Program-made: the position numbers and the translations under genes
The notes under the pieces: model-generated
Told to the model about the DNA's origin: nothing
Database searches by the model: none
Seen by the model: only the letters and a program-made list of their open reading frames with translations
Part shown: in pieces, positions 21,949-33,038 of the stretch
Position numbering within the stretch: the stretch's first letter is position 1
How the letters are laid out: the number at the start of each line of letters is the position of its first letter
NCBI GenBank assembly: GCA_947184155.2
Contig: CAMXCT020006567.1
Span: forward strand, 839,001-903,000
Source of the DNA: Cladocopium goreaui
Lineage: Eukaryota > Sar > Dinophyceae > Suessiales > Symbiodiniaceae
Direction: 5' to 3'
Length of the DNA: 64,000 nucleotides

Positions 21949-22720
21949 TTGAAAATAAATACTATAGCCAGGACCATGACGAAACAGTAACTAGTCTGCC
22001 GAACAGGCAGTGTCCTGAACAGGGACGTTTTTTTTTTTAAATAGGAAACATATGTAGTCCAGGACTTTGTCCTTGGAGTTATATATATATACCAGGACTT
22101 TGTCCTTGGAGGTACATATGTATATATATATATAGTCCAGGACTTTGTCCTTGGAGTTATGTATGTATGTATATATATATAGACCAGGACCTTGTCCTTG
22201 GAGTTACTTATGCGTATATAGTCCAGGACTTTGTCCTTGGAGTTATGTATATTCATATAGAATCATATATATATATATAGACCAGGACTTTGTCCTTGGA
22301 GTTACATATGTATGTATATATATATATAGTCCAGGACTCTGTCCTTGGAGTTGTGTATATATATATATATACACCGTGTCTTTGGAGTTATACAAATATG
22401 CGTAGCTTAGTTCCCTAAAATAACGCACCTACCCTAGTAAAAAACACAAATTGCAGCTCTTGGCAACGTTTTGTGGGAACTCTTCATTTGTTGTTTTTTG
22501 GTTGCTTTTTGTTTTTTATTACACACAATTAAATGATCCATAGTGATCCTAATTGACCCTAATGAACACTAAATAACATTCATTGACACTAATTGGACAC
22601 TAAATGTCACTAATTGCACTACTTGCCACTAAATAAAGCTAATCGATACGAATTGACACCACTAATTGACTCTAGATGACACGATGTCACACTAATTGAC
22701 ACGCATATTAGATACCATAC
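21949..22720 (+). repeat. Duplicated block, unit 2, with expanded hairpin modules
   Basis: Same ends as 21152-21691 but with seven CCAGGACTTTGTCCTTGG modules (about every 35-60 bp, separated by TATATA) plus one degenerate module. The module is an imperfect palindrome. The size difference is due to module number. Confidence 0.9.
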
Positions 22721-24561
22721 TGGGCTTTGAGCAAAGATGATTCGAAAACAAACTGGGTGAGACTACAAAAAGACTTGGGCTTATCTTAGTCGCTTTTGCA
22801 TCCGTTTTCAACATCCATAACAAAAATGCGAGTGGCTTTTTGTAGGCTCCACCTGGGTATGTGTGGGGTACCTGCAGCATCATTTTGTAGAGCTGCTTTT
22901 TGGGTTGGGCATACCTTTTTGTAGCTAGGGGACCCGTGACCCCGTATTTCATACCTACAAAACTGGTATACAGATGATAGACTCAAATAGTCGAGAAGGT
23001 TGTGAACGCATGTTGTAGAGAGTGCAGAGCTTGGGGGTGAGCAGGGGTTTGTGCAATATGCTCGCCTATACCTTGTAGCCATTTTGGATCATTTTGGACT
23101 CAGACCCTAACAAGAAGATAACGAGACCACATGCCGGTTCCACCGGGGTGCCCGACCGTGTGCCTAATCAGTGGCTGTACGGAAGATGTCACAAAGCCTG
23201 AATGGGACAAGAAGCGATGGTGTTATCGTTTCTTGGTGTAAACACAGACGGATATTCAACATCAGTATACATCAGTCAATATTCCAACACATGTCTACAT
23301 CAATGCTGATTTTTTTCAAGTGCTGAGCTTTTCACGCATACGTGTGCCGTGGGAAAGATGGCAGTTGATTTTTTGTCTTTCACACAGAAAAACATATTCA
23401 TCATGGTTGGTTCAATCTTTGATCAGCGCATGTGCAACTGAGTTGCTGTTTGCAAAAGAGAACGTGGTGGCAAAAAATCCCACCATCACTACTTCTGGGA
23501 CACGCACCTTGTGCTGCAAATGGCTGCCAGTCAAAAACCATCAATGTATATCAATGTTGGGAATCAGACACCTTTTAGATCCTTTTAGATATTTTTAGAT
23601 CCTTTTAGATCCTTTTAGATGCTTCCAGAACCATGTAGCATATTTTAGCCTGAGAATCAAGATACGCTGCGTCAAGGCACGTTAGCCCAAGCACACTACA
23701 AAATGGCATGTTCTTACTGAGGCACTATAAAAAGATGAAATAGCTAAGAGATGCTAAGCGCTAAGGGCACTTGTAGGTTTGGTGTTTATATGCTCTTGCC
23801 CAGGACGACTGAAACCTGGAGACCTGCTCTAGCCATCAGCCAATTTCACAAGGTTCAGAAGACAGACTCTGGGCTACAAAGACGGTGGTCAGTGATTAGT
23901 GAAGATGATGGCTAGTGGTTAATGATGGCCAGCCCAGGGTAATGTCTGGACGCATGTGAATTAAGTTGGGGCTTTGTTTGTAGGGTCGTAGGTTGAGAAC
24001 AGCATTTTGTAGCAATTAATACATGTAGCATAATGTAGCAATTAATAAATGTAGCTAACCTTTTAGGATCCTGTAGGATGCTTCAAAGGCATGTGAGAAA
24101 CAGTCATGCATGCAGACAGTGGATGAGAATTAGTTTGACAGCGAATGTAAGGTAACCGCTCTGGAGGCTACAAAATGCATGGACCCGGGTTCTGGTAATA
24201 CAAAAAGATATCTAGTGTGGTTTTGGAATGGAAAGCTTTGAGCTCATGTTTCCATTCACCATTGATGCGATATGTTGTGGCCCGAGTAAGTGGTTGGATT
24301 TCGAAGGCTTGGTACTTGTGAGAAGCATCCTAGTTGGTTTGGCAAGCAATGTCAATGCTGTCTTCAATGCTGTCGCTTGTGCTGATTGCAGCCTGGGTTC
24401 CCATGACCATGGCAGCGCTGCCGCGGTTGAAAGATGACACGACCTGCCTGACCCCTGAAAATTTGCAGCTTGGTACTGAAGTTCATTATGCATCATTATG
24501 CCTCAACCTTGTTTTTGTATGTTTTTCTACATGTTGTTTTCCCCACCTTCTCTCTCTACAG
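22721..24561 (+). other. Upstream non-coding region of the methyltransferase-like gene
   Basis: Contains several TTTTGTAG-type motifs (22880-22925, 24001-24050), AGATCCTTTT repeats at 23575-23625, and a spliced-leader-like sequence at 23075-23103. A possible upstream exon with a hydrophobic stretch (MSMLSSMLSLVLIAAW, about 24346-24400) was seen but not confirmed. Confidence 0.45.
23075..23103 (+). other. Possible relic of dinoflagellate spliced leader
   Basis: GTAGCCATTTTGG (23075-23087) is an exact 13-base match to the inside of the known dinoflagellate spliced leader. Three bases later comes ATTTTGGACTCAG, close to its 3' end (ATTTTGGCTCAAG). Two stacked partial leaders are what repeated retroposition of trans-spliced mRNA leaves. 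No gene starts immediately after it, so this is tentative. Confidence 0.35.
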
Positions 24562-26753
24562 AATGCAATCCCATAGGTGGTACAAGCCGGAAGAGCACAA
24601 AGACCTTCTTGTGCAGTGGATCAGTGAAACAGCTGATGTCATTGAAAGAACTTTGCACTGCATCGATGTCTTTGGTGCATCTGGCCGAGTGAGCAAGACT
24701 TGGGAGAGGGCCGGATACAGTGCAGAATCTTTTGACGTAAAACTTTCGCCAAGGCACGACTTGTGCTCAGAGCAAGGGTTCAAGACCCTAATGACCTTGG
24801 GGTTAAAGAACCTTAAACTGAGCATATAGGTGTCAATTTTGGATGGTTTTCACATGTTTTCACATGCTTTTTTTTGAATCTTTTAGTTGACATTGAAGAT
24901 GCCTATAAGTTTCTATTGGCTAGCCAGCCCTTGATGAATCTTAGGTTGTGCGATGGTGGACTTCTTGTGTGTGCTCCACCTTGCAGCCTTTTTGGGGCTG
25001 CAAGCAGCTCTGTACATAAGAGGTCAGTGGCCAACCCAGCTGGAGATCAGACCCGGTTCAAGGTAAGATTAGCTCAACGGATATGGAAGAGCTTCGTATC
25101 TAGACTGAGAAGAAAACATGTTTGGATATGTTTGGATTTCTCAGGGTTTGAGGCCTTAATTAGGTTCCATGTGTTTTGACGATCCTTGAGGAATTGCAAC
25201 TTGTAAAGGTCGATCATGGGGATGTCATTTTGTAGTGGCAGGGTAGATAGTATATCCTGGCCACCCCTTTCGATTTCTAAGGCAGTCTTTGTATCCATGT
25301 TGCTGGTCGCACGACCTCAATTGTACCTGGTGATCGAGCAGCCATGTAGTTCGTGGGCCTTCAAGCAGGACTTTATGGTGGAATTGTCTACGGCCCTGAA
25401 ACTGCTCCCTGGTGTCATAATGCGCTTATATGACCCAACAATACCCAACATGATTAAACTATATTTAACTATATTCAATTCAGTTCAAGGTTGGTGTCAC
25501 ATTGGAATATATCGGATGTATATGAACCACCGAAACCCCACATTTGATCACATTTGTAGTTTGGGTAGTTGATTATTGCGTTTTATGCGAGCAACATCGT
25601 TAAAAAAAGAAACATAATCTGTTCTCTGTTTGGCATTTTGTAGTGTTGAAGTTGTGACCCACCATTTTATAGCACTTCACACACTGTGGGTGTCCTTTTA
25701 TTCCGTCCTCGGTGTCAGGTTCGTCGTGATTACATGGATGGGCCTGTTTGGCCATGACATGCACAAACCCACTCATCTCAAATCCAACCTGAGGCTGGGA
25801 AGGAGAGTGTGCTGCTTCAAAACAGGGTTACACCCTTAAAAGATCATGTTCATGGCATTCATTGGTCATGTTTTGTGGTTGCTTTTTGGCTCAGGGATGT
25901 TCAGGGTACGTCCCACTTGATTTCTCTGAAGAAATTTATCATTTTTATCAGAGATATCCAGAAAGAACGGGAATATACGGGAATTATGTTTGTTTTTGAA
26001 TGTTTTTGAAACCCTGCTAGATCCATCGTAGACCTCCGGAGAGTGATGACCAGAGAAAACCGACTCATGGTGACCGAGCGTTTCCAAGAACGACAAAAAA
26101 GTCGTATCAACAAGAAGGCCTGTAGAGGGACAACCATCATGGTAAATGAAAACACACTGACATGCACTGGCAACTTGTTTGATTACATAGATAATTTGCA
26201 GATCAGATACTATATAGTGAATATGAATATACTTGTGTTAAGATTTAAGATTGTTCTACAAAATGGTTTGCCCAAGTCAGCATGCTACAAAATCATCCCA
26301 AGCCCCAAACCCTTCCAGGTATACCACAAGCGCACCAGAACAGGCTGGCAAGGCGGGAAGGACCTTGCTAGCAGTGCGTATTTTACCTTCGAATTCTGCC
26401 AAGCTCTTTTAAGAAGCTGGCAGTCCCGCGATCCATGCGATGGTGATTTGGTCACACCAGACAACACGCCAATGCCAATGGAGGCATCGCAAGGTGAGAA
26501 CTCACTTGCGTCCCTCGCACCTGCCGAGGAGGATGGACCCATTGAAATTGTGATTAACAGTGACAGTGATTCCGACACACCTGTCACACCAATGCCAGAA
26601 GAGGCATCGCCAGGTGATGATTCACTGGCTTCCCCCGCACCTGCCGAGGAGGATGTAATCACTGTGCTTGACAGTGATAGTGATTTGAAACCATTGAGAG
26701 CTCAACAGGAACTCTCTGAATTGTTGCAAAGCGCCAAGGCGCACTTGTCTTAG
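24562..26753 (+). CDS. Methyltransferase-like PPCS family protein, six exons
   Basis: Proposed exons: 24562-about 24810, 24887-about 25095, 25282-about 25410, 25719-about 25790, 26021-26141, 26319-26753 (stop). In order they encode IDVFGASGRVSKTWERAGY, an E/DxFxGxG-like block followed by acidic FDVKL as in SAM-binding Rossmann folds; LLVCAPPCSLF, resembling the PPC motif of C5-cytosine methyltransferases; VIEQPCSSW; WMGLFGHDMHKPTHL; a basic segment LRRVMTRENRLMV; and GWQGGKDLA. The last exon ends in an acidic repeat (two copies of PM.EAS.G..SLAS.APAEED). I remember this order from a large uncharacterised dinoflagellate family; catalytic function is not established. Exon 5 has a standard GT donor and exon 6 a CAG acceptor. 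Introns carry TTTTGTAG-type repeats. The start is uncertain: an ATG at 24563 sits one base after the acceptor and may be internal. Confidence 0.6.
25562..25690 (+). repeat. Intron repeat block shared with the giant gene
   Basis: About 130 bp (GGGTAGTTGATTATTGCG ... CATTTTGTAGTGTTGAAGTTGTGACCCACCATTTTATAGCACTTCAC) found again at 42187-42308, and in part at 41965-42016. It sits in an intron here and in the last intron of an unrelated gene there. Confidence 0.85.
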
Positions 26754-27300
26754 ACATCTTAAGCTTAGGGTTCTGACATAGACCATCAGTTTGCTTTTGC
26801 TTGCTAACTGACATCAAAACAGAGCCAGGGGATGAATGGAGGTTCAACCTTTGTCGGAGAATCAAAATCGACAGGGATTCCATCCAATGCCAACGATTTT
26901 CTTTTGGGCAGTCAAACAGCTAAGCCATTCCAAGCCTCACTGAGGAAAAGACTGAGGAGGAATTCCAGGCCGAGCAAATTACAACTGATGCTCGGTTTCA
27001 ATCCTGTGGAGGGAATGAGGATGTCAAGGGTTTTGTACTTTTAACGATTCTATGTTCTTGTAGTGCTGCGAGGGCATAATAGCATTTTGTAGTGAAACAT
27101 ATTGCTTTATTTTGCAGATGGTTTAATCAAAAGGAGATCCTGCGCTTTTCATCTCAGGCGCCTCCATTGATGAACGCGCCGGGACCAGCTGCCGTGGGGG
27201 GTGCTGCTGCAGAGGCCACTGGGATTTGGATGGATTTGGAACGTTCTGCAAATTGGATGATGATAAACCATTTCCTTTGAATACCATGTGGATCCTTGTG
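26754..27300 (+). other. Intergenic or first-intron stretch
   Basis: Between the methyltransferase-like gene and the tandem arrays. Exon-like pieces around 26832-27005 and 27118-27240 are possible but lie in conflicting frames. The CATTTTGTAGTG motif occurs at about 27085. Confidence 0.4.
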
Positions 27301-28395
27301 GGTGTTGGAACCACATTTTGTAGTGATGATGATTGAACGCATCATTTCATAGGAAGATGTATAGAGCCAATCTAGATTCAATGTACATATCACCAGGATT
27401 GGCTAAATGAATCTAAATGAATCTAAATGATGCTTGTTGTTTTCTAGATTGTTCGTGATGGTGAAGTGATAATGGGGTTCATGATGGTTCATGATGGTTG
27501 GAGCATGGGGATGTGTTGTGGTCAATGAAGTGCCTAGACCTCTTCCCGCTTGCCCAGGGTCCTGGTGATGTTAAGCACGAGCCACTAGCCGATCGTGGCG
27601 ATGACCCTTTGGCTGAACAAATCATTGGGGATGGATCGCTGTAGGATGTTGGAACATCATTTTGTAGTGATGATGATTGAACGCATCATTTCATAGGAAG
27701 ATGTATAGAGCCAATCTAGATTCAATGTACATATCACCAGGATTGGCTAAATGAATCTAAATGAATCTAAATGATGCTTGTTGTTTTCTAGATTGTTCGT
27801 GATGGTGAAGTGATAATGGGGTTCATGATGGTTCATGATGGTTGGAGCATGGGGATGTGTTGTGGTCAATGAAGTGCCTAGACCTCTTCCCGCTTGCCCA
27901 GGGTCCTGGTGATGTTAAGCACGAGCCACTAGCCGATCGTGGCGATGACCCTTTGGCTGAACAAATCATTGGGGATGGATCGCTGTAGGATGTTGGAACA
28001 TCATTTTGTAGTGATGATGATTGAACGCATCATTTCATAGGAAGATGTATAGAGCCAATCTAGATTCAATGTACATATCACCAGGATTGGCTAAATGAAT
28101 CTAAATGAATCTAAATGATGCTTGTTGTTTTCTAGATTGTTCGTGATGGTGAAGTGATAATGGGGTTCATGATGGTTCATGATGGTTGGAGCATGGGGAT
28201 GTGTTGTGGTCAATGAAGTGCCTAGACCTCTTCCCGCTTGCCCAGGGACCTGGTGATGTTAAGCACGAGCCACTAGCCGATCGTGGCGATGACCCTTTGG
28301 CTGAACAAATCATTGGGGATGGATCGTTGTAGGATGTTGGAACATCATTGTGTAGTGATGATACTTGAAAGCGTCGTTTTATAGGAAAGATTGTT
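27301..28395 (+). repeat. 344-bp tandem array, three units plus a partial fourth
   Basis: Units begin at about 27297, 27641, 27985 and 28329 (last truncated); spacing is exactly 344 bp. Units are nearly identical. Each holds an ATTTTGTAGTGATGATGATTG intron motif, a TTTCTAG-type acceptor, and a candidate exon after CTTGCCCAG reading GPGDVKHEPLADRGDDPLAE then QIIGDG with a GC donor. If spliced in series these would give a protein with a repeated acidic module of about 25 residues. It could equally be a recent non-coding tandem expansion. Confidence 0.85.
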
Positions 28396-28619
28396 TCCAT
28401 TCATTTGGTAAAGAATGATTTGGATTGATTTGGCTTTTTCGTTTTTGCACGTCTCCAGTAGTGTTCCAATATCCAGGACTTTCGAATACTTATTGGAGAA
28501 CAATTCTCTTTGAATGTGATTTAAACATATGTGAATATATTGGAATACATTAGAACATACCCATGTGTTGGAATGTTTTGGATGTTTTGGAGGGATTTGG
28601 AGGGTGCGTTCCTTCTCAG

Positions 28620-28950
28620 GTGCCTATGGCTGATCGACCGGATGCTCTGGAGAGGGTGCCCTTGCAGCCTGTGGAAGTTTGCTTGTTATTTTTTTTCAAA
28701 GGGCCTTTTCAGCAAATGATAGGAATTGTCTGGAAATGTACGGAAATATGCTTTGAAGAAGACACCCCTTGATCAGTTTCAATATTGATCGATCTGGTTC
28801 CATATGCTTTGCAGATCGATATGCAGCCACCAGTGGTGTTTCTGCTTTGCATCCCAGGGAGATCAAGCCTGCTGGGACATTCTGGAGCAGTACATCGATG
28901 AGTTTCAAGATGGGAACTTGTTTGGCTGGGACTTCAAGGAAGCTTTGTTG
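28620..28950 (+). CDS. Candidate exons between the two tandem arrays
   Basis: 28620-28676 follows a TTCTCAG acceptor and reads VPMADRPDALERVPLQPVE. 28858-28950 follows CATCCCAG and reads GDQACWDILEQYIDEFQDGN. Composition and the acceptors look exon-like. They lie between the arrays and upstream of the giant gene on the same strand, so they may be its 5' exons. No domain is recognised, and a start codon for the gene was not found. Confidence 0.35.
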
Positions 28951-28989
28951 TAGAATTTACTTTTTGCTTGGCGTTGTTGGGAAGCGTTT

Positions 28990-31900
28990 ACAAACATGAT
29001 TGCGGTGGAGGTGCCATGGTGGTAGCATGAGATCGGAGTCATGTAGAGCCATGATATTTGATGAGTCATCTTATGGTCAAAAAAAGGGGAAGTCCAGATT
29101 TGAGCAAAAAAATGCACAAAAGAGCAATTTTGAATAACAACTCTTGTAAAGAAAAATCAGCCTTGCAAAACCTCGTGTTTTTGCATGATTTCTGCGATGT
29201 CATGACCAGAAGGATCCAAGAGACAGGCTCCAGGTGATATGTATAAAGTATTCTAACATAACAGGTTGTAGTGGTTCAAGTTGGGAATGCCATTTTGTAG
29301 TGGTGACTTGTTTGCCTGCCGCGGTCTGAGGAAGATGCGCCGATGCCAGCATCTGGGGAGACTGTCGAGAACACGGGTGGGACTGCCTCGGGTCACCGTG
29401 AAGGTCCACCAGCACCTGCAACAGCTCCTGGTTGGAAATTTCAGTTGTTGTGCATGAGGTTGGATATGGTTAGACAATGTTAGACATGGTTATATGGCAA
29501 TATCATTCAATCTGCATGGTCTTTTTTTTCATATTTTGATCTGAGGATATCTCAAGGAACTTGTTTTGGATTGTTTTTGGATTGTTTCAGGTTGGGTCCT
29601 ACTTATAGGTGAAGTGGACAGATTTCACGCAAGCAGCACAGATGCCATGGTGGTAGCATGAGATCGGAGTCATGTAGAGCCATGATATTTGATGAGTCAT
29701 CTTATGGTCAAAAAAGGGGAAGTCCAGATTTGAGCAAAAAATGCACAAAAGAGCAATTTTGAATAACAACTCTTGTAAAGAAAAATCAGCCTTGCAAAAC
29801 CTCGTGTTTTTGCATGATTTCTGCGATGTCATGACCAGAAGGATCCAAGAGACGGGCTCCAGGTGATATGTATAAAGTATTCTAACATAACAGGTTGTAG
29901 TTGTTCAAGTTGGGAATGCCATTTTGTAGTGGTGACTTGTTTGCCTGCCGCGGTCTGAGGAAGATGCGCCGATGCCAGCATCTGGGGAGACTGTCGAGAA
30001 CACGGGTGGGACTGCCTCGGGTCAACGTGAAGGCCCACCAGCACCTGCAACAGCTCCTGGTTGGAAATTTCAGTTGTTGTGCATGAGGTTAGACAATGTT
30101 AGACATGGTTATATGGCAATATCATTCAATCTGCATGGTGACGTTTCCATATTTTGATCTGAGGATATCTCAAGGAACTTGTTTTGGATTGTTTTTGGAT
30201 TGTTTCAGGTTGGGTCCTACTTATAGGTGAAGTGGACAGATTTCACGCAAGCAGCAGAGATGCCATGGTGGTAGCATGAGATCGGAGTCATGTAGAGCCA
30301 TGATATTTGATGAGTCATCTTATGGCCAAAAAAGGGGAAGTCCAGATTTGAGCAAAAAAATGCACAAAAGAGCAATTTTGAATAACAACTCTTGTAAAGA
30401 AAAATCAGCCTTGCAAAACCTTGTGTTTTTGCATGATTTCTGCGATGTCATGACCAGAAGGATCCAAGAGACAGGCTCCAGGTGATATGTATAAAGTATT
30501 CTAACATAACAGGTTGTAGTGGTTCAAGTTGGGAATGCCATTTTGTAGTGGTGACTTGTTTGCCTTCCGCGGTCTGAGGAAGATGCGCCGATGCCAGCAT
30601 CTGCGGAGACTGTCGAGAACACGGGTGGAACTGCCTCGGGTCACCGTGAAGGCCCACCAGCACCTGCAGCAGCTCCTAGTTGGAAATTTCAGTTGTTGTG
30701 CATGAGGTTAGACAATGTTAGACATGGTTATGTATTGCAATGTCATTCAATCTGCATGGTGACGTTTCCATATTTTGATCTGAGGATATCTCAAGGAACT
30801 TGTTTTGGATTGTTTTTGGATTGTTTCAGGTTGGGTCCTACTTATAGGTGAAGTGGACAGATTTCATGCAAGAAGCAGAGATGCCATGATGGTAGCATGA
30901 GATCGGAGTCATGTAGAGCCATGATATTTGATGAGTCATCTTATGGCCAAAAAAGGGGAAGTCCAGATTTGAGCAAAAAAATGCACAAAAGAGCAATTTT
31001 GAATAACAACTCTTGTAAAGAAAAATCAGCCTTGCAAAACCTTGTGTTTTTGCATAATTTCTGCGATGTCATGACCAGAAGGATCCAAGAGACGGGCTCC
31101 AGGTGATATGTATAAAGTATTCTAACGTAACAGGTTGTAGTGGTTCAAGTTGGGAATACCATTTTGTAGTGGTGACTTGTTTGCCTTCCGCGGTCTGAGG
31201 AAGATGCGCCGATGCCAGCATCTGGGGAGACTGTCGAGAACACGGGTGGGACTGCCTCGGGTCAACGTAAAGGCCCACCAGCACCTGCAACAGCTCCTGG
31301 TTGGAAATTTCAGTTGTTGTGCATGAGGTTGGATATGGTTAGACAATGTTAGACATGGTTATATGGCAATATCATTCAATCTGCATGGTCTTTTTTTCAT
31401 ATTTTGATCTGAGGATATCTCAAGGAACTTGTTTTGGAATTGTTTTGGATTGTTTTTGGATTGTTTCAGGTTGGGTCCTACTTATAGGTGAAGTGGACAG
31501 ATGTCAGGCAAGCAGCAGAGATGCCATGGTGGTAGCATGAGATCGGAGTCATGTAGAGCCATGATATTTGATGAGTCATCTTATGGTCAAAAAAGGGGAA
31601 GTCCAGATTTGAGCAAAAAAATGCACAAAAGAGCAATTTTGAATAACAACTCTTGTAAAGAAAAAATCAGCCTTGCAAAACCCTGTGTTTTTGCATGATT
31701 TCTGCGATGTCATGACCAGAAGGATCCAAGAGACAGGCTCCAGGTGATATGTATAAAGTATTCTAACGTAACAGGTTGTAGTGGTTCAAGTTGGGAATGC
31801 CATTTTGTAGTGGTGACTTGTTTGCCTTCCGCGGTCTGAGGAAGATGCGCCGATGCCAGCATCTGGGGAGACTGTCGAGAACACGGGTGGGACTGCCTCG

Positions 31901-33038
31901 GGTCAACGTGAAGGCCCACCAGCACCTGCAACAGCTCCTGGTTGGAAATTTCAGTTGTTGTGCATGAGGTTGGATATGGTTAGACAATATTAGACATGGT
32001 TATATGGCAATATCATTCAATATGCATGGTGACGTTTCCATATTTTGATCTCAGGATATCTCAAGGAATTGTTTTTGGATTGTTTCAGGTTGGGTCCTAC
32101 TTATAGGTGAAGTGGACAGATTTCACGCAAGCAGCAGAGATGCCATGGTGGTAGCATGAGATCGGAGTCATGTAGAGCCATGATATTTGATGAGTCATCT
32201 TATGGTCAAAAAAGGGGAAGTCCAGATTTGAGCAAAAAAATGCACAAAAGAGCAATTTTGAATAACAACTCTTGTAAAGAAAAATCAGCCTTGCAAAACC
32301 TTGTGTTTTTGCATGATTTCTGCGATGTCATGACCAGAAGGATCCAAGAGACAGGCTCCAGGTGATATGTATAAAGTATTCTAACGTAAGAGGTTGTAGT
32401 GGTTCAAGTTGGGAATGCCATTTTGTAGTGGTGACTTGTTTGCCTGCCGCGGTCTGAGGAAGATGTGCCGATGCCAGTATCTGGGGAGACCGTCAAAAAG
32501 TCCGGGGCGGAGTCTAAGAACAAGAGGGGCAAGAATCGTGACGTCCGACGAGAAGCTGCCACTTTGGAGGCTGAGAACAACCCAGGTAGGATTAGTCGAG
32601 GCCAAGAAGTACCTGCCAATGCGGAGTACACCAAGAACAACGTATCTTCCAAGGTTCCTGGTCTGATGTTTTGGCTGCGGTGCATGGTGCGTGATTGTGC
32701 ATGATGTTTTCTTGATCTTCCGTAATTCTGGTATAGTTATGTATAGTCTGGTTTTATATGGTGATACGATGTTCATTTCCTGCCAAACAAAGGGGGAAGT
32801 CCAGATTTGAGCCAAAAAAATGCACAAAAGAGCATTTTTGAATAACAACTCCTGTAAAGAAAAATCAGCCTTGCAAAACCTTGTGTTTTTGGATGATTTC
32901 TGCGATGTCATGACCAGAAGGATCCAAGAGACAGGCTCCAGGTGATATGTATAAAGTATTCTAACGTAACAGGTTGTAGTGGTTCAAGTTGGGAATGCCA
33001 TTTTGTAGTGGTGATTTGTTTGCCTGCCGCGGTCTGAG
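28990..33038 (+). repeat. About 620-bp tandem array of intron plus exon units
   Basis: The phrase AGGTTGTAGTGGTTCAAG recurs at 29263, 29892 (one base changed), 30511, 31132, 31773, 32391 and 32971, giving spacings of 629, 619, 621, 641, 618 and 580. The first five carry a candidate exon directly after GCGGTCTGAG, beginning GAAGATGCGCCGATGCCAGC and coding EDAPMPASGETVENTGG...PAPATAPGWKFQ (38 codons, starts 29331, 29960, 30579, 31200, 31841). In the sixth and seventh units the same intron end leads into different exons (32459 and 33039). Each unit also keeps a conserved region coding-like for 69 codons (for example 30276-30485). The repeat therefore ends at the exon border of a downstream gene. 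Confidence 0.9.
32459..32653 (+). CDS. Basic low-complexity exon
   Basis: 65 codons in phase 0. Begins like the array exons (EDVPMPVSGETV) but then becomes Lys/Arg-rich (KNKRGKNRDVRREA) and ends VSSK before a GT donor (AAG/GTTCCTGG). The shared start with the upstream array shows that unit duplication crossed the exon border. Confidence 0.5.

Noticed and set aside
21949-22720. CRISPR-like array
   Set aside because: The modules are palindromic and evenly repeated, but spacers are TA microsatellite rather than unique sequence, and the genome is eukaryotic.
28990-33038. CRISPR, satellite or rDNA-type array
   Set aside because: Unit length, intron borders and phase-0 exons fit duplicated gene segments. 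No rRNA sequence was seen.
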